The notes under the pieces were generated by a model. The model was not told where the DNA came from and did not search any database. It saw only the letters and a list, made by a program, of their open reading frames with translations. Shown here piece by piece: positions 22,979 to 32,339 of a stretch of DNA of 45,861 nucleotides. Every line of letters begins with the position of its first letter. Position 1 is the first letter of the stretch. Location of the stretch: positions 1 through 45,861 of the IMG/VR virus record IMGVR_UViG_3300031251_000040. The stretch is one strand, 5' to 3'. The translations under genes and the position numbers were made by a program. Source of the DNA: a virus.

Positions 22979-24100
22979 TTATTGAGAAATCCACTGTACA
23001 TCATAGTTTTGAGTACCTGATTCCGCTACAATTGAAACGTTTGCTCCACATGGTACAAATCCCGTATCACGACCTGGTTGAAGTTGTTGACCAACTGAAT
23101 TTGTGGCCGTTCTTCCAATAGCCCATCGAACGTTTGCAGTAGACGTGTCCAGGTTCATTAAGATAAATCCTACCGCATTTGCGGGGGCAGTTAAAGTCAC
23201 AACTGTAGAAACAGTGGAAGCTGTACCTGACCCTGTTGTGTTAATTGTTGTTTTTCCAAATGCAGTGTTTGAAACTGGTACGGCAATTCCCGATGAGTTA
23301 CCCTGAATAGTAAGTGCCTGAGAATTTGAAACCCCAGCCGTAGAGTCCATCGACTGCCCAGTAGAGCCAACAATACCTACGCGTTGAACACCCGAAGTTG
23401 CAGACACAACTGTTGAGCCATTAATTTGCGCAAGATTCATTGCGGGAGTACCAGAAACCGTTACTGAACCATTTACAGGTACGGCAACACCGGACGCGCT
23501 ACCTTGAACTGTAATAGCAGTTGCCGCTGAGGCTCCCGGCGCACTTTGTACGTTGGTTTGATTTGCCGCTGTGGATGCTCCAGTTGGCAATGGAAGTGAA
23601 GCAGCAGAAACGGTTAAAGCTGATTGATCCGAAGCAATAACAACCGGAGCAGACCCGGCCATTGTCTTTTGCCCAAGAGTACCTAATTTTCCATCAATTG
23701 AACTTAATGAAGTATTTCCAGTAGTTTGAAGAGCTGAAGTCGCGGCACCGCTTGGTAACGGGAGTGATGCGACTGTAACTGGAATAGCACTTTGGTCAGA
23801 GGCAATAACTACTGGTGCCGAACCTGACATTGCCTTCTGTCCAAGAGTACCAAACTTTCCATTCAAAGTAGAAAGTGTAGCAAGTAATGTCGCCCAATTT
23901 GAATCATTATGAGCATCAATAGTACGTAACTGTCCATTTACATCAACTTGAAGTTGAGATGTGGCACCATCACTTAAAGTGGGTAGTGATGAGTTATAGA
24001 CACCAACTTGATTAAAGTTGTTGATAGAGAAAGTTGGAAAATAGGCGGCATGAGCTGTCCCTGAAAATAACAAAAATAAGGCTAAAAATTTAATAAACAT
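22979..24100 (-). CDS. Secreted fibre-like protein with internal repeats
   Basis: 373 residues. An N-terminal Sec signal peptide (about 1-18, cleavage after AHA) is followed by two copies of a 46-residue element (about 80-125 and 137-182), each containing GTLGQK, GSAPVVIASDQSA and ASLPLP. This VVIASDQS element is familiar from many phage structural proteins. The rest is Thr/Ser/Ala/Val-rich, beta-type, ending in a small domain with NLDTSTANVRWAIGR. It is probably a trimeric fibre or surface protein. It overlaps the end of the upstream gene by 11 nt. It is the second of three consecutive signal-peptide-bearing proteins. Confidence 0.7.
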   Translation of the reverse strand: MFIKFLALFLLFSGTAHAAYFPTFSINNFNQVGVYNSSLPTLSDGATSQLQVDVNGQLRTIDAHNDSNWATLLATLSTLNGKFGTLGQKAMSGSAPVVIASDQSAIPVTVASLPLPSGAATSALQTTGNTSLSSIDGKLGTLGQKTMAGSAPVVIASDQSALTVSAASLPLPTGASTAANQTNVQSAPGASAATAITVQGSASGVAVPVNGSVTVSGTPAMNLAQINGSTVVSATSGVQRVGIVGSTGQSMDSTAGVSNSQALTIQGNSSGIAVPVSNTAFGKTTINTTGSGTASTVSTVVTLTAPANAVGFILMNLDTSTANVRWAIGRTATNSVGQQLQPGRDTGFVPCGANVSIVAESGTQNYDVQWISQ

Positions 24101-25262
24101 ACCATTGGCTCCCTACTGAAATTAAATTAACTTGTTCTCTATCTGGCAATAATCCCCAATCATCCTGCCCATCAATTTTCTGACCTGTCATATTATGGAA
24201 AATTGCATTTGCGCTTCCAATATTTTTCATAGCAATCTTATACCCAGAAGTAGTTGTTGTATCTGGTAGATTAACTTGGCATTGAGTGGCACAATTAGCT
24301 AAAATAAAGATGTCAGAAGCATTAGGTGTATAATCAGTTGTAATGGTAATAGTTCGGCTACCCGATACTGGCATACACGCGATACCAGAGCTAACAAAAT
24401 TTCCTTGAGCATCGAATACGTAACAAAAACCGGGCACAATAGGAGAATCATCAGTATTTACCAGGGTTTTATGAGTACCTGTACGATCCCATGGCTCAAT
24501 TTTATTATCATGAGTAAAACCAGCGGGCTTATCACTACCCTGGGCCATATAGATATCTGGAGCGTATAAAGCATGGGTATTATAGTCGTATCTAAGATAT
24601 GCGTCTCCCGCAAAATTCCCACCTGCACCTTTGTATTGGACCGATTTATCATACCCGGCTGCCTGCCCTACTGGATTACCAGTATCTTCTAGGTCTCCAT
24701 TTGTACCAATCTTTACACCATTACCAACGGTCCAACTACCATTCGCGGTGGCAAATTTAGTAGTTATACCTGTCTTTGTGCCCATTGCTGGCACACCAGT
24801 ACCTTGCCCAATAAGTGGATTGCCTGTAGAAAAAGTCGTATTAAGTGACCCCGCTGAACCTGTGGTATTTTGGTTAAGCGTAGGCACATCGGCTGCAACA
24901 ATAGAACGTGGGGATAATGCTCCTGTCGAGCCATTTGGAGAAGCTAAAAATTTATTGGGGGATTGAGAAGGTACGGCCAACCCTAAAGTTCCTGAGGTTG
25001 TGATCGGTCCACCCGTACCAACTAACCAAGAAGGAGTGCTACCCCAACCAACGCTAGTAACAGTCCCACTACCTCCACCTCCCCCGCAGGATGTTGGGGT
25101 AATCGTTCCAATGGGGTCAACTACAAGGCATGCAGTACCACTAGAAGGTTTGTTGGTCGGTAAGTACAATGCATTATTATCATTTCCCCAAATAATTGGC
25201 CCTTGCACTGCCGCAATCGCTTGGCTGTACAAGAGTATAAAAAGGATTAAAAGTTTATTCAT
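24090..25262 (-). CDS. Secreted fibre-like protein
   Basis: 390 residues. Residues 1-18 form a Sec signal peptide (AIA/A cleavage). A Gly-rich linker follows (SCGGGGGSGTVTSVGWG), then a Ser/Thr/Gly-rich shaft with GTGGPITTSGTLGLAVP, a motif common in phage fibre shafts, and a C-terminal beta domain (YKIAMKNIGSANAIFHN, then QVNLISVGSQWYVY) of the type that ends tail fibres. The start is coupled to the upstream 108-residue gene (ATGA). It is likely a host-recognition or surface-exposed protein. The signal peptide is the odd feature. Confidence 0.7.
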   Translation of the reverse strand: MNKLLILFILLYSQAIAAVQGPIIWGNDNNALYLPTNKPSSGTACLVVDPIGTITPTSCGGGGGSGTVTSVGWGSTPSWLVGTGGPITTSGTLGLAVPSQSPNKFLASPNGSTGALSPRSIVAADVPTLNQNTTGSAGSLNTTFSTGNPLIGQGTGVPAMGTKTGITTKFATANGSWTVGNGVKIGTNGDLEDTGNPVGQAAGYDKSVQYKGAGGNFAGDAYLRYDYNTHALYAPDIYMAQGSDKPAGFTHDNKIEPWDRTGTHKTLVNTDDSPIVPGFCYVFDAQGNFVSSGIACMPVSGSRTITITTDYTPNASDIFILANCATQCQVNLPDTTTTSGYKIAMKNIGSANAIFHNMTGQKIDGQDDWGLLPDREQVNLISVGSQWYVY

Positions 25263-25585
25263 TGCGTAACCTCAGTAAAAAGGTTGATAACAATAAACCC
25301 ATTTGTGATGTCTGTATCAACTGGTTTTAATGAAATTCGAGAAGCAGCAGGAATTGCTTGTGCCACTGCGCCATTAGTCCCTCCTCCCATTACAGTGTAA
25401 GGAAGGGCTTGCTCCTGACCATTCGGCCCTACCGCGACTTGAATAGGTGTAGTGCTTCCATTGTATACCTCAAAATATGCAGCGGCATATAAAAGTGATG
25501 ATAATACTTCGGTCCACTGTGTATGGAGAAGATTTAACGTAGCGGCATTGACTACAATTGATTTTACAGGAATTTTAGTCGTCAT
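25259..25585 (-). CDS. Small beta-rich virion protein, decoration or cement candidate
   Basis: 108 residues, no signal peptide, predicted mostly beta strands (SIVVNAATLNLLHTQWTEVL, FEVYNGSTTPIQVAVG, RISLKPVDTDITNGFIVINLF). The pattern 'vyNGsttPiqvavg' with Gly-rich loops resembles small phage decoration or fibre-base proteins. It is placed 60 nt after the major capsid gene, separated from it by a hairpin, and coupled to the first secreted fibre gene. A head-decoration role is inference. Confidence 0.6.
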   Translation of the reverse strand: MTTKIPVKSIVVNAATLNLLHTQWTEVLSSLLYAAAYFEVYNGSTTPIQVAVGPNGQEQALPYTVMGGGTNGAVAQAIPAASRISLKPVDTDITNGFIVINLFTEVTQ

Positions 25586-25600
25586 AATTGCCCTTTCTTT

Positions 25601-25633
25601 AAAGCCCCCGAATGAAATTCACTCAGGGGCTTT
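25601..25633 (-). terminator. Hairpin behind the major capsid gene
   Basis: AAAGCCCC and GGGGCTTT pair, with partial further pairing across the loop, just after the capsid stop. Only a short T-run follows in minus-strand direction, so it is probably a partial terminator that keeps capsid mRNA more abundant than downstream fibre and lysis messages, as in many phages. Confidence 0.6.
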
Positions 25634-25645
25634 GACAAAGAACTA

Positions 25646-27145
25646 TTAGCTGAACGCGGTTGCGTAGTTGATGCTGATGTCGCCCATTACGCCGCAGTAA
25701 CTTGGGCGTTCAAGGACGATATCGCCGTACAACGCGATATCCACAATGTACTGGTATCCAGTAACATCACGAGTAGTGAAATACTCAATACCATCTGGAG
25801 TTTTATGCTTACGGAACATTCCGTTAGAATAAAACTTAAGCGCACGCCAGTCGATATATGCAATCCAATCATCATTCATCTCTTGAATTCCTACGAATTT
25901 AAGAGTTTGAGAAGTTACTGAGCCAATTTTGACTTCAGTAAAGCCGTATTGAGATGCTTTGTAGCTGTTTGGGACCACGTTGAATGCACCTTTTGATGCC
26001 TCAACAATTGCCATTACAACCGCAAGGTTATTATACGACATGATAATATCGGTAGGGCGACCTTTACCGAAACGACGTGTCTGAGTGAAACCAGCGAAAC
26101 ATTTTTTCACTAAGTTAGTCGCGCTTGCACCTGAGCCATCAATATAGATAGCTTGAGTGTATGGATAGTTCGTTTTAAGAACTCCATAGATATACTGAGA
26201 CCCGGCCCCCGCTGAGGTACCTGACGCTACTCCGTAAGGGAAAAGCAAGTCTTTCAAGTTAGAGAACTGGTTAATTACAGAGGTAGCCACCCCTGTACCA
26301 GCACCCGCAACACCGTCAAGAGTACCATCCATATATAACTTGGTTGTATTCGCTGGAAGATCCCCAACGAGTGAATAGCCAGTTAATGGGGTGCCATCCG
26401 CAGTTTGTCGAGCAATTACACCCGTGAAATCAATCGGAGTAGTTAAACCGATATCAGACGTTAACACAACTGAACCAGCAGGTTGACCGCCAGAAGATGA
26501 GTTTACGTTGATCGTTTTAATGAATCCGTAGATTGGTTGAGTTCCGTGAGACGCTGCTGCCTCTGCTGCTGGAAGGTTGATTAGAACCTTCTGGCCAACA
26601 TGTAAGCGATCTGGGCGATCTACTAGAACGGTACCAGTTGTATCGGTTGTATGCGATACTGCTGCAATAACCTTACAATATGCTGGACCTTCAAGTAAGG
26701 CCGTCGAAATGTTGTACTTCATCACTTCCATGAAATCTTCTAAGTTATCTTCAAGAACATTCAAGAAGTTCAACTCAGAGAGTTTTCCGTGAACCATGAT
26801 ATCTTTGTGGTTAAAGATCAACGAACCCCAAGTCTCAGGCTGTACCAAGATCTGACCAAGCACGTAACGAGCTTGAGTGATTTGGTTCTGAGCAGTTAAA
26901 CCACCCATTTTCTGAGACGAAGCTTGAGCACCTTTGAAACGAACTGTTAACGGACCACCGAAGATACCAGAACCAGTACCTACTGCTTCACCGTTAGCGC
27001 TATCGCCTGTAGATGCGATCCATGAATCATCCTTATCAATTTGAGAAAGAATATAGTCACGTTTGACCATTTCTTCCTTGAAAAGACCATTTGGAGCAAA
27101 CTGTGCTAACATCGCACTAAAGTTTGCCTGTGTAGCGTTTGACAT
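25646..27145 (-). CDS. Major capsid protein
   Basis: 499 residues. Context decides the call: it is directly after portal and scaffold genes, has the strongest ribosome site in the operon (AAGGAGGG, 7 nt from ATG), and is followed by a hairpin terminator. The sequence fits a podovirus HK97-fold capsid protein: an N-terminal helical arm (NATQANFSAMLAQFAPNGLF), a long helix region NVLEDNLEDFMEVMKYNIST, central beta-rich segments, and a C-terminus with FYSNGMFRKHKTPDGIEYF. It forms the icosahedral shell on the scaffold. Confidence 0.82.
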   Translation of the reverse strand: MSNATQANFSAMLAQFAPNGLFKEEMVKRDYILSQIDKDDSWIASTGDSANGEAVGTGSGIFGGPLTVRFKGAQASSQKMGGLTAQNQITQARYVLGQILVQPETWGSLIFNHKDIMVHGKLSELNFLNVLEDNLEDFMEVMKYNISTALLEGPAYCKVIAAVSHTTDTTGTVLVDRPDRLHVGQKVLINLPAAEAAASHGTQPIYGFIKTINVNSSSGGQPAGSVVLTSDIGLTTPIDFTGVIARQTADGTPLTGYSLVGDLPANTTKLYMDGTLDGVAGAGTGVATSVINQFSNLKDLLFPYGVASGTSAGAGSQYIYGVLKTNYPYTQAIYIDGSGASATNLVKKCFAGFTQTRRFGKGRPTDIIMSYNNLAVVMAIVEASKGAFNVVPNSYKASQYGFTEVKIGSVTSQTLKFVGIQEMNDDWIAYIDWRALKFYSNGMFRKHKTPDGIEYFTTRDVTGYQYIVDIALYGDIVLERPSYCGVMGDISINYATAFS

Positions 27146-27171
27146 TTTAAGCCCTCCTTAAGAGCATGTTT

Positions 27172-28257
27172 TTATTTTCCGTAAGTATCCTTACGATATT
27201 TTCTAATTGCGTCCATCGAAGTGAACCCTTCTTTAGTCGGCGAGGCTTGTGTGCCTTTTACCGTTGGGATGGTGGCAACTTTTGGAGCTGTTTTTACTAC
27301 CACTTTAGCTGCTTGGGCGCTAGCCTGAGCAGGCTGCGGCTTTGGTGCCGCTTGAGCGATAGGTCCGAACTGCTTCATAATTGCCTGAATCACCTCACCT
27401 GGAGCAATGGTTTTTTGCTCTCTAAGGTAGGCGAGTTCTCCCCTATTCTTGACTTCTTCTTTGAATGCGCCCTGTTTTCCGGCCATTTTATCGAAAGCTG
27501 TCTCGAATGAAGATACTTCAGGTTTAAGCATTTCATAGTTAAATTCCATTTGCAACTGTTTCGCTTCTAAATCTTGATATTTAGTTTGGTAGTCAGTTGC
27601 TCGATCTTCTTTTTGCCAAGAATCCTGGCGCATACGATTCTGCTCATCTACTTGGCGACGATAATTTTCATCTCCCATGTAGTATTTGGCACGTTCCGTA
27701 GCCCATTTAAGAACGGTTTCTTCTGGGAGTTCCATGAGCTTTAATAGCCCGTCAATATCCCCGCGATCTCGGGTATTCTGCATATTGCGGATTGCCCCCA
27801 AATAGCGTTGAGATTCACCTCGCGCACTATCCCGTTCCGTACGAAACTGATCCCTACGGGCCGATACAGAGTCGAAACCCTCTGCTTTTGAAAGCATTGT
27901 AACGACTTTTTCCTGTGAATCTTTATCCTTGATTAAAGAGCGAAGATATTCTGGAACTTCCATATCTTGCCCATTGGCGCGATACTTGAATTCTGGAACG
28001 AAAGCTTCTCCTGCTGCAACAGCAGGCGCACTTTCTGGATCTGCGGTAACAACTGGTTCAGTTGACTCCGGCGTAACCTCAGCCTCTTCCGGTAACTCAG
28101 GAGTCGAAGTTTCTTCGATCTCTGGTGTTTCCGCATCGATTTCAACTTCTTCAGCGTTCTCCAACTCTTCCATGTCTGGCGCTGAGGTTCCTGTATCCTC
28201 TGCGGTCTGTAACTGTTGACGGCGTTCTGCTAACTGTTCTCTTAATGATTTTGACAT
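27172..28257 (-). CDS. Capsid scaffolding protein
   Basis: 361 residues. The first 90 are strongly acidic (Glu/Pro/Thr-rich). The middle (about 130-290) is helical and coiled-coil-like with many Gln, Arg and Lys. An Ala/Pro/Lys linker follows, and the C-terminus is a short basic helix (SMDAIRKYRKDTYGK). Acidic, helical and basic C-terminal clamp is the usual scaffold architecture, the basic tail binding the capsid protein. It lies between portal and capsid genes, the standard position. No protease domain is visible. Confidence 0.8.
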   Translation of the reverse strand: MSKSLREQLAERRQQLQTAEDTGTSAPDMEELENAEEVEIDAETPEIEETSTPELPEEAEVTPESTEPVVTADPESAPAVAAGEAFVPEFKYRANGQDMEVPEYLRSLIKDKDSQEKVVTMLSKAEGFDSVSARRDQFRTERDSARGESQRYLGAIRNMQNTRDRGDIDGLLKLMELPEETVLKWATERAKYYMGDENYRRQVDEQNRMRQDSWQKEDRATDYQTKYQDLEAKQLQMEFNYEMLKPEVSSFETAFDKMAGKQGAFKEEVKNRGELAYLREQKTIAPGEVIQAIMKQFGPIAQAAPKPQPAQASAQAAKVVVKTAPKVATIPTVKGTQASPTKEGFTSMDAIRKYRKDTYGK

Positions 28258-28298
28258 TTACGTCTCCTGTGGTGGGGAGTTCTAACTTTGGTAGGTTG

Positions 28299-30485
28299 TT
28301 AGAATCCTTGGTTATTAGGTGGCGGCCCACCTACGTTTTGTAAAGATGCCGCAGTCCCGTAATACTGCGCTTCCTGTGCTTGAACGTTCTGCGGTAAAGA
28401 GTGCAGTTCTTGCAATTGTGTTCCTTGTGTAGTTAATTGTTCTTTAAGCCACATCAAAGAGTCATTAGGAATTTCTAATTTCATGCTCTTACCCTTAGGG
28501 CTAGTAGGATCAGTGACATAAATATCACAACGTACCAATGCCCCCGTTGTAGGAATGAAACCTTGTTCTGCACGTTGAATTTGAGCTTTTTGGAAAGCAT
28601 CCATTTGAACGTGGACTTGTAATTTTTGCTGATAGGACATTTGAACTTGTGGAGGAAGTAAACGGAAATCCGGCTTCTTCATACGCGCATTTAATCGTTT
28701 GATTGCATAAGGATGGTTATCTGATTCTGAAACCGGAGGCTGCTCTCCGCGATCAAGCGCAAGAATTTCATTGTTCATCACTTCATCATCAATAGTAAAA
28801 TCTGAAAAAATTCCTTTAAAGTTAGCAAAAGGCATTTCAGCCATCAATTTGCCAATATCTTCTCTCGATAATTGGCTGCCCACGTATTGAAGCATATGGT
28901 TAATAGCGATTTGCTTACCAAATTTATATTCGATATCATCAGACTGAGGTTCAATCTTTACCTCATATCCGCTAGGTTCCGTCTGCTTAAACTCAGCAAT
29001 GTTAATAGCTTCATTTTTACCGATTGCAGAAATAATGGCGTCATCCGGCAAATGAATACGGGCAAGCGCCATATAGGTCTCTACAAACTTCTTCATGAAG
29101 TTTTCAAATTTAGAAATGTAGCGCTGAAAGACTTTTTTCTTCGAGGCTGAGCGATAAAGTAAAATTGCTGGGTCTTGGATTTGCTCCGCTTTATCCGCTA
29201 AGTCATCGGGGATACCCATGACTTTGTAAAGCTCTTCGATCTGAGAAAGCATGTACTGAAGATATTGCTCACCTGAACGCCCTGGTAAAACTTTAGGGTC
29301 ATCGCCGGAAACAGAAATAGCACGAACCCCAGGCATAGCTCCACTAGCGGACATTTTAGAGCCATTCTTAATAATTAATTTATCGTCACCTAATGTAACT
29401 TGATGTTCTGCAATTTTTGATGCAGATCGATTAATCTCCACTTGATAAGGGCGAATTGCTTTAATTGGTGAACGACCGCGTGCAGATGTAGGTACTTCAT
29501 CAAAAAGTTCTGAAACGATTGGAAAAATACCATTCGGTAGTTCCCCTTGCGCTAGTACAACGTCACCCGTTGTAAAAATGAACTGCCCTCTAGGATACTT
29601 GATACTTGCTCGATAAAAATATTTTTTAACTAACGTCTGATTCTTTGCATAGCTATAACCACCTTGGGTTGCGTCAAATACGAGCATCTGAGACTCTGTT
29701 CCTTCGGAACGAATCATCTCTGCGCACTTAGGAAACATCTTCTTAAGTGCTTTAACATCTACCATTTCGCGAACACAAAGCCATTCTGCTTCGCGCAAGT
29801 CTTGGCAATCTTGTGGGCGAATAAGGTTAAAACCCATGATTTCTTGGAATATAAAACGACCACCAAACACAGGTTTGCTATCATCTTGAACGTACATGCC
29901 ATATTCATCAGTTACAGGCATTCCTGATTCATCAACTTTAGCTTCATACCCAATGAAATCGCCTGTACCTTCCTCATATTGAATAAGTACATGCACTTCT
30001 CCTACTTGAACAAAACTATCAATCCAACGATAGCGGTGTGCGGCTAAGTTATAGCGATTCCAGGCATCCATCCAAACAGCATGTTGAAGTTCTGCTAGTT
30101 TTTGATCCTGAAGACTATTTTCATCTTTAGGGGCAAATCCAACATTTGGCCCTGGGGCAAGAATATTATTTGAATAAAGGTGGCAAATACGGCGTGTATG
30201 GTTTTTTGTTAAACGAAGTTTTTGGGTCTCAGAAAGCTCACGATTATCCCGAATACGGCGATTAATAATTGATTCTTTTTTAATATAATGATCACCAGCT
30301 ACGAGAAGAAGGTTTGAACGCATTTCGGCAAAAATTGCTCTATCAGCACTCTCACCGTCGCGATACCCCATGTTCAAACGCGCAAGAAGTTTTTTGTCTT
30401 CACTGTTCTTTTGTTCCTTGGCGCGGTCTTCCTGACCTGCCATGTAGTCTTGCGCAATTTGTCCTCTGTAACTAGCAGTAATCAT
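28299..30485 (-). CDS. Portal protein (P22-like)
   Basis: 728 residues, the size of P22-type portals. Recognisable sections are an N-terminal NHTRRICHLYSNNIL segment, LIRPQDCQDLREAEW, a wing region, a long helix with QYLQYMLSQIEELYKVMGIPDDLADKA, and SASKKKVFQRYISKFENFMKKF followed by a Gln-rich C-terminal tail that may form the barrel. It makes the dodecameric vertex through which DNA is packaged by TerL. The ATG overlaps the stop of the upstream gene (30482-30485). A podovirus-type virion is deduced mainly from this protein and the nozzle/adaptor set. Confidence 0.87.
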   Translation of the reverse strand: MITASYRGQIAQDYMAGQEDRAKEQKNSEDKKLLARLNMGYRDGESADRAIFAEMRSNLLLVAGDHYIKKESIINRRIRDNRELSETQKLRLTKNHTRRICHLYSNNILAPGPNVGFAPKDENSLQDQKLAELQHAVWMDAWNRYNLAAHRYRWIDSFVQVGEVHVLIQYEEGTGDFIGYEAKVDESGMPVTDEYGMYVQDDSKPVFGGRFIFQEIMGFNLIRPQDCQDLREAEWLCVREMVDVKALKKMFPKCAEMIRSEGTESQMLVFDATQGGYSYAKNQTLVKKYFYRASIKYPRGQFIFTTGDVVLAQGELPNGIFPIVSELFDEVPTSARGRSPIKAIRPYQVEINRSASKIAEHQVTLGDDKLIIKNGSKMSASGAMPGVRAISVSGDDPKVLPGRSGEQYLQYMLSQIEELYKVMGIPDDLADKAEQIQDPAILLYRSASKKKVFQRYISKFENFMKKFVETYMALARIHLPDDAIISAIGKNEAINIAEFKQTEPSGYEVKIEPQSDDIEYKFGKQIAINHMLQYVGSQLSREDIGKLMAEMPFANFKGIFSDFTIDDEVMNNEILALDRGEQPPVSESDNHPYAIKRLNARMKKPDFRLLPPQVQMSYQQKLQVHVQMDAFQKAQIQRAEQGFIPTTGALVRCDIYVTDPTSPKGKSMKLEIPNDSLMWLKEQLTTQGTQLQELHSLPQNVQAQEAQYYGTAASLQNVGGPPPNNQGF

Positions 30486-30898
30486 GTTTCAAGTTCCTCT
30501 GGTTTAATTTCGCCTGCCGCAACCATATCTTCAAGCAATTCAGGATTAGTAAGTTTTAGTTCAGATATAAATTCTCTACGTGCTTCTTCTGCATCTTTCT
30601 GAATCTGAACGTCATTCTGTCTATCATGCTCTTCATTCGTAAGAACTTGACCGCGACTATGGTTGGCCTTCGGTTCACTTGTCCCAAATTCAACAAAAAG
30701 CCCTCCAAATCGTAGTGAGGAGACTTTAGTTTGAGCGCACTCTTTTAGGATATTGCATACGTCTTGACTAGTCAACTTATTCGAGATAGCTTGCCCATTC
30801 GTCAAGCTCTGATTGGATGTCCCAGTTCGATTCCTCGTCCTCCGGATTCTCCTGGTTGCCATCGATGAATTCCCTGCGTTCTCTAAGTTGTCGCTCAT
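30482..30898 (-). CDS. Small basic-then-acidic hypothetical protein
   Basis: 138 residues. The N-terminal 30 are Arg/Asn-rich (ATRRIRRTRNRTGT) and probably disordered; the rest is helical and acidic. No domain recognised. The ATG at 30898 has a clear AAGGAGAC site, so the start is well supported even though 122 nt overlap the 3' end of the terminase gene in another frame. Conserved position between terminase and portal suggests a packaging or head-assembly role, which is inference. Confidence 0.65.
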   Translation of the reverse strand: MSDNLENAGNSSMATRRIRRTRNRTGTSNQSLTNGQAISNKLTSQDVCNILKECAQTKVSSLRFGGLFVEFGTSEPKANHSRGQVLTNEEHDRQNDVQIQKDAEEARREFISELKLTNPELLEDMVAAGEIKPEELET

Positions 30899-32339
30899 AA
30901 TCTGTCTCCTTCTTTTTATTCTCCGGTTGTTTATCTACATCATCAAATGCCCAAGGAACCATCATTACTGCGTACCTTAGTGCGTCACAAAAATCATCTT
31001 TGGCATGCCGCTTATCCGTAAATGAATCAAGAGTAGCTAATTCATTGGCCAACTTCATTAGTTCGGGTGTATCGTAAATCTGTAGCATTCCCTTAGTAAA
31101 AAGAGTGTTAACAATACCAATCCCATCTTCCCGTTTCTTTATAGCTTTAGAAAAATGTACACCATTTCGTCCAGCAATCGTACCAAAGTCCGCTGCTGCA
31201 TAGTCATAGCAAGCTTGAGTAATAGATAGGTTATTCTTTTTAACTAGGTCTTGGTACTTATCAAATACATCTCCTGCAATAGTCTTAACCCCGTCCCCCC
31301 TCCATCCAAGGAATACGCGGCCCTTTGTATATGTCGGATCAACTGCAATAAAAGCGATAGCAGAGGGGTGCGCTGGCTTTTTCATCTTGCCACCGTCCCC
31401 CGTCTCATTTTCCTCGCCACCTGAACCAAGGTCTACCCCTGCGTAGATTAGCCAATCTTTCGGTACATTGTGGTGTGCCTTAACATTCGTGAGCATGTCA
31501 AAACCGGGATAGACGCGCCCCTCGGCTTTAATAAAACGCCCGTAGATACGCTTCTGTACCTCAGTCTCGTTCTTACAGAGAGAACGCATGTGCGCAATCC
31601 ACTCAAGAGTAATAGGGGATTTTCGGCCATCCACATACTCTAAGCAGTCATAGGCCGAAATAGTACGTTTCCACGCACCAACAAGGGCCTCTTCCTCCCC
31701 CTCGCGCGGCTCCATAGCTCGACGCCAGAAATCTTGACCCTTTGTTGCTGTAAACACCATACTGAAGTAACCTTTGGTCGCAGCAGTACGAAACATTAAC
31801 TCGTCGTATAGGTCTACGTCTAACTCCTCATCGCACCCTAAATAGTGTACTGATGCAGTCTGTAGTACGTCTGAACGTTGTGAGTAAGACTTAAACAGGA
31901 GTAAAATACCAGTATTAAACGAGATACCTTTATAGTTGATACCGTCTTTAATCCATTTCCACCCATACTGTGGGTCATCTTTCATTGGTCCTCGTGGAAG
32001 GAATTTAGTCTCCCACTTAGTCGCGCACTCTTGGTTAATAACGGGTTGCGAGGGATAGAGGTACCAGAATAAATTAGGCGTCTCATCCCATAGTCTAGGC
32101 CATAACGCTGGTTCTGTGGCCCAATGTATCATCTTACGTATTTGACTTGACGACTTTGATAATTGGTTACCTGCCGTTAGTAAGGCAACTTTGTTAGTTG
32201 TGTGTAGGAAGTCTAACGCCCATTCATACCAGCCGTAGGCATAGAGATGGGGAAGCATCTGCTCGCGCTGAGCAACTAGCTCCTCTGCTGCCTTTAATCG
32301 GTTGTAATGCGCAATAAGCTGTTCTCTAGTCTGTGACAA
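30777..32339 (-). CDS. Terminase large subunit
   Basis: 520 residues. The ATPase domain has a deviant Walker A (AGNQLSKSS, 56-64) and Walker B HYLGCDEE (165-172, catalytic Glu). The RNase H-like nuclease domain has D303 (AGVDLGSG), an Asp in CYDYAAADFG (379/384) and the HAKDDFCDALRY acid cluster (446-456). All are in the expected order, so packaging motor and DNA-cleavage activity are intact. The start is TTG at 32339 with AAAGGT about 7 nt upstream, overlapping the previous gene by 14 nt; the next ATG would remove 27 residues. The fold points to headful or podovirus-type packaging, not decided here. Confidence 0.92.
   Translation of the reverse strand: MSQTREQLIAHYNRLKAAEELVAQREQMLPHLYAYGWYEWALDFLHTTNKVALLTAGNQLSKSSSQIRKMIHWATEPALWPRLWDETPNLFWYLYPSQPVINQECATKWETKFLPRGPMKDDPQYGWKWIKDGINYKGISFNTGILLLFKSYSQRSDVLQTASVHYLGCDEELDVDLYDELMFRTAATKGYFSMVFTATKGQDFWRRAMEPREGEEEALVGAWKRTISAYDCLEYVDGRKSPITLEWIAHMRSLCKNETEVQKRIYGRFIKAEGRVYPGFDMLTNVKAHHNVPKDWLIYAGVDLGSGGEENETGDGGKMKKPAHPSAIAFIAVDPTYTKGRVFLGWRGDGVKTIAGDVFDKYQDLVKKNNLSITQACYDYAAADFGTIAGRNGVHFSKAIKKREDGIGIVNTLFTKGMLQIYDTPELMKLANELATLDSFTDKRHAKDDFCDALRYAVMMVPWAFDDVDKQPENKKKETDYERQLRERREFIDGNQENPEDEESNWDIQSELDEWASYLE

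Noticed and set aside
28872-29150. Plus-strand frames inside the portal gene
   Set aside because: Opposite to a clearly coding gene, with no start signal or domain.
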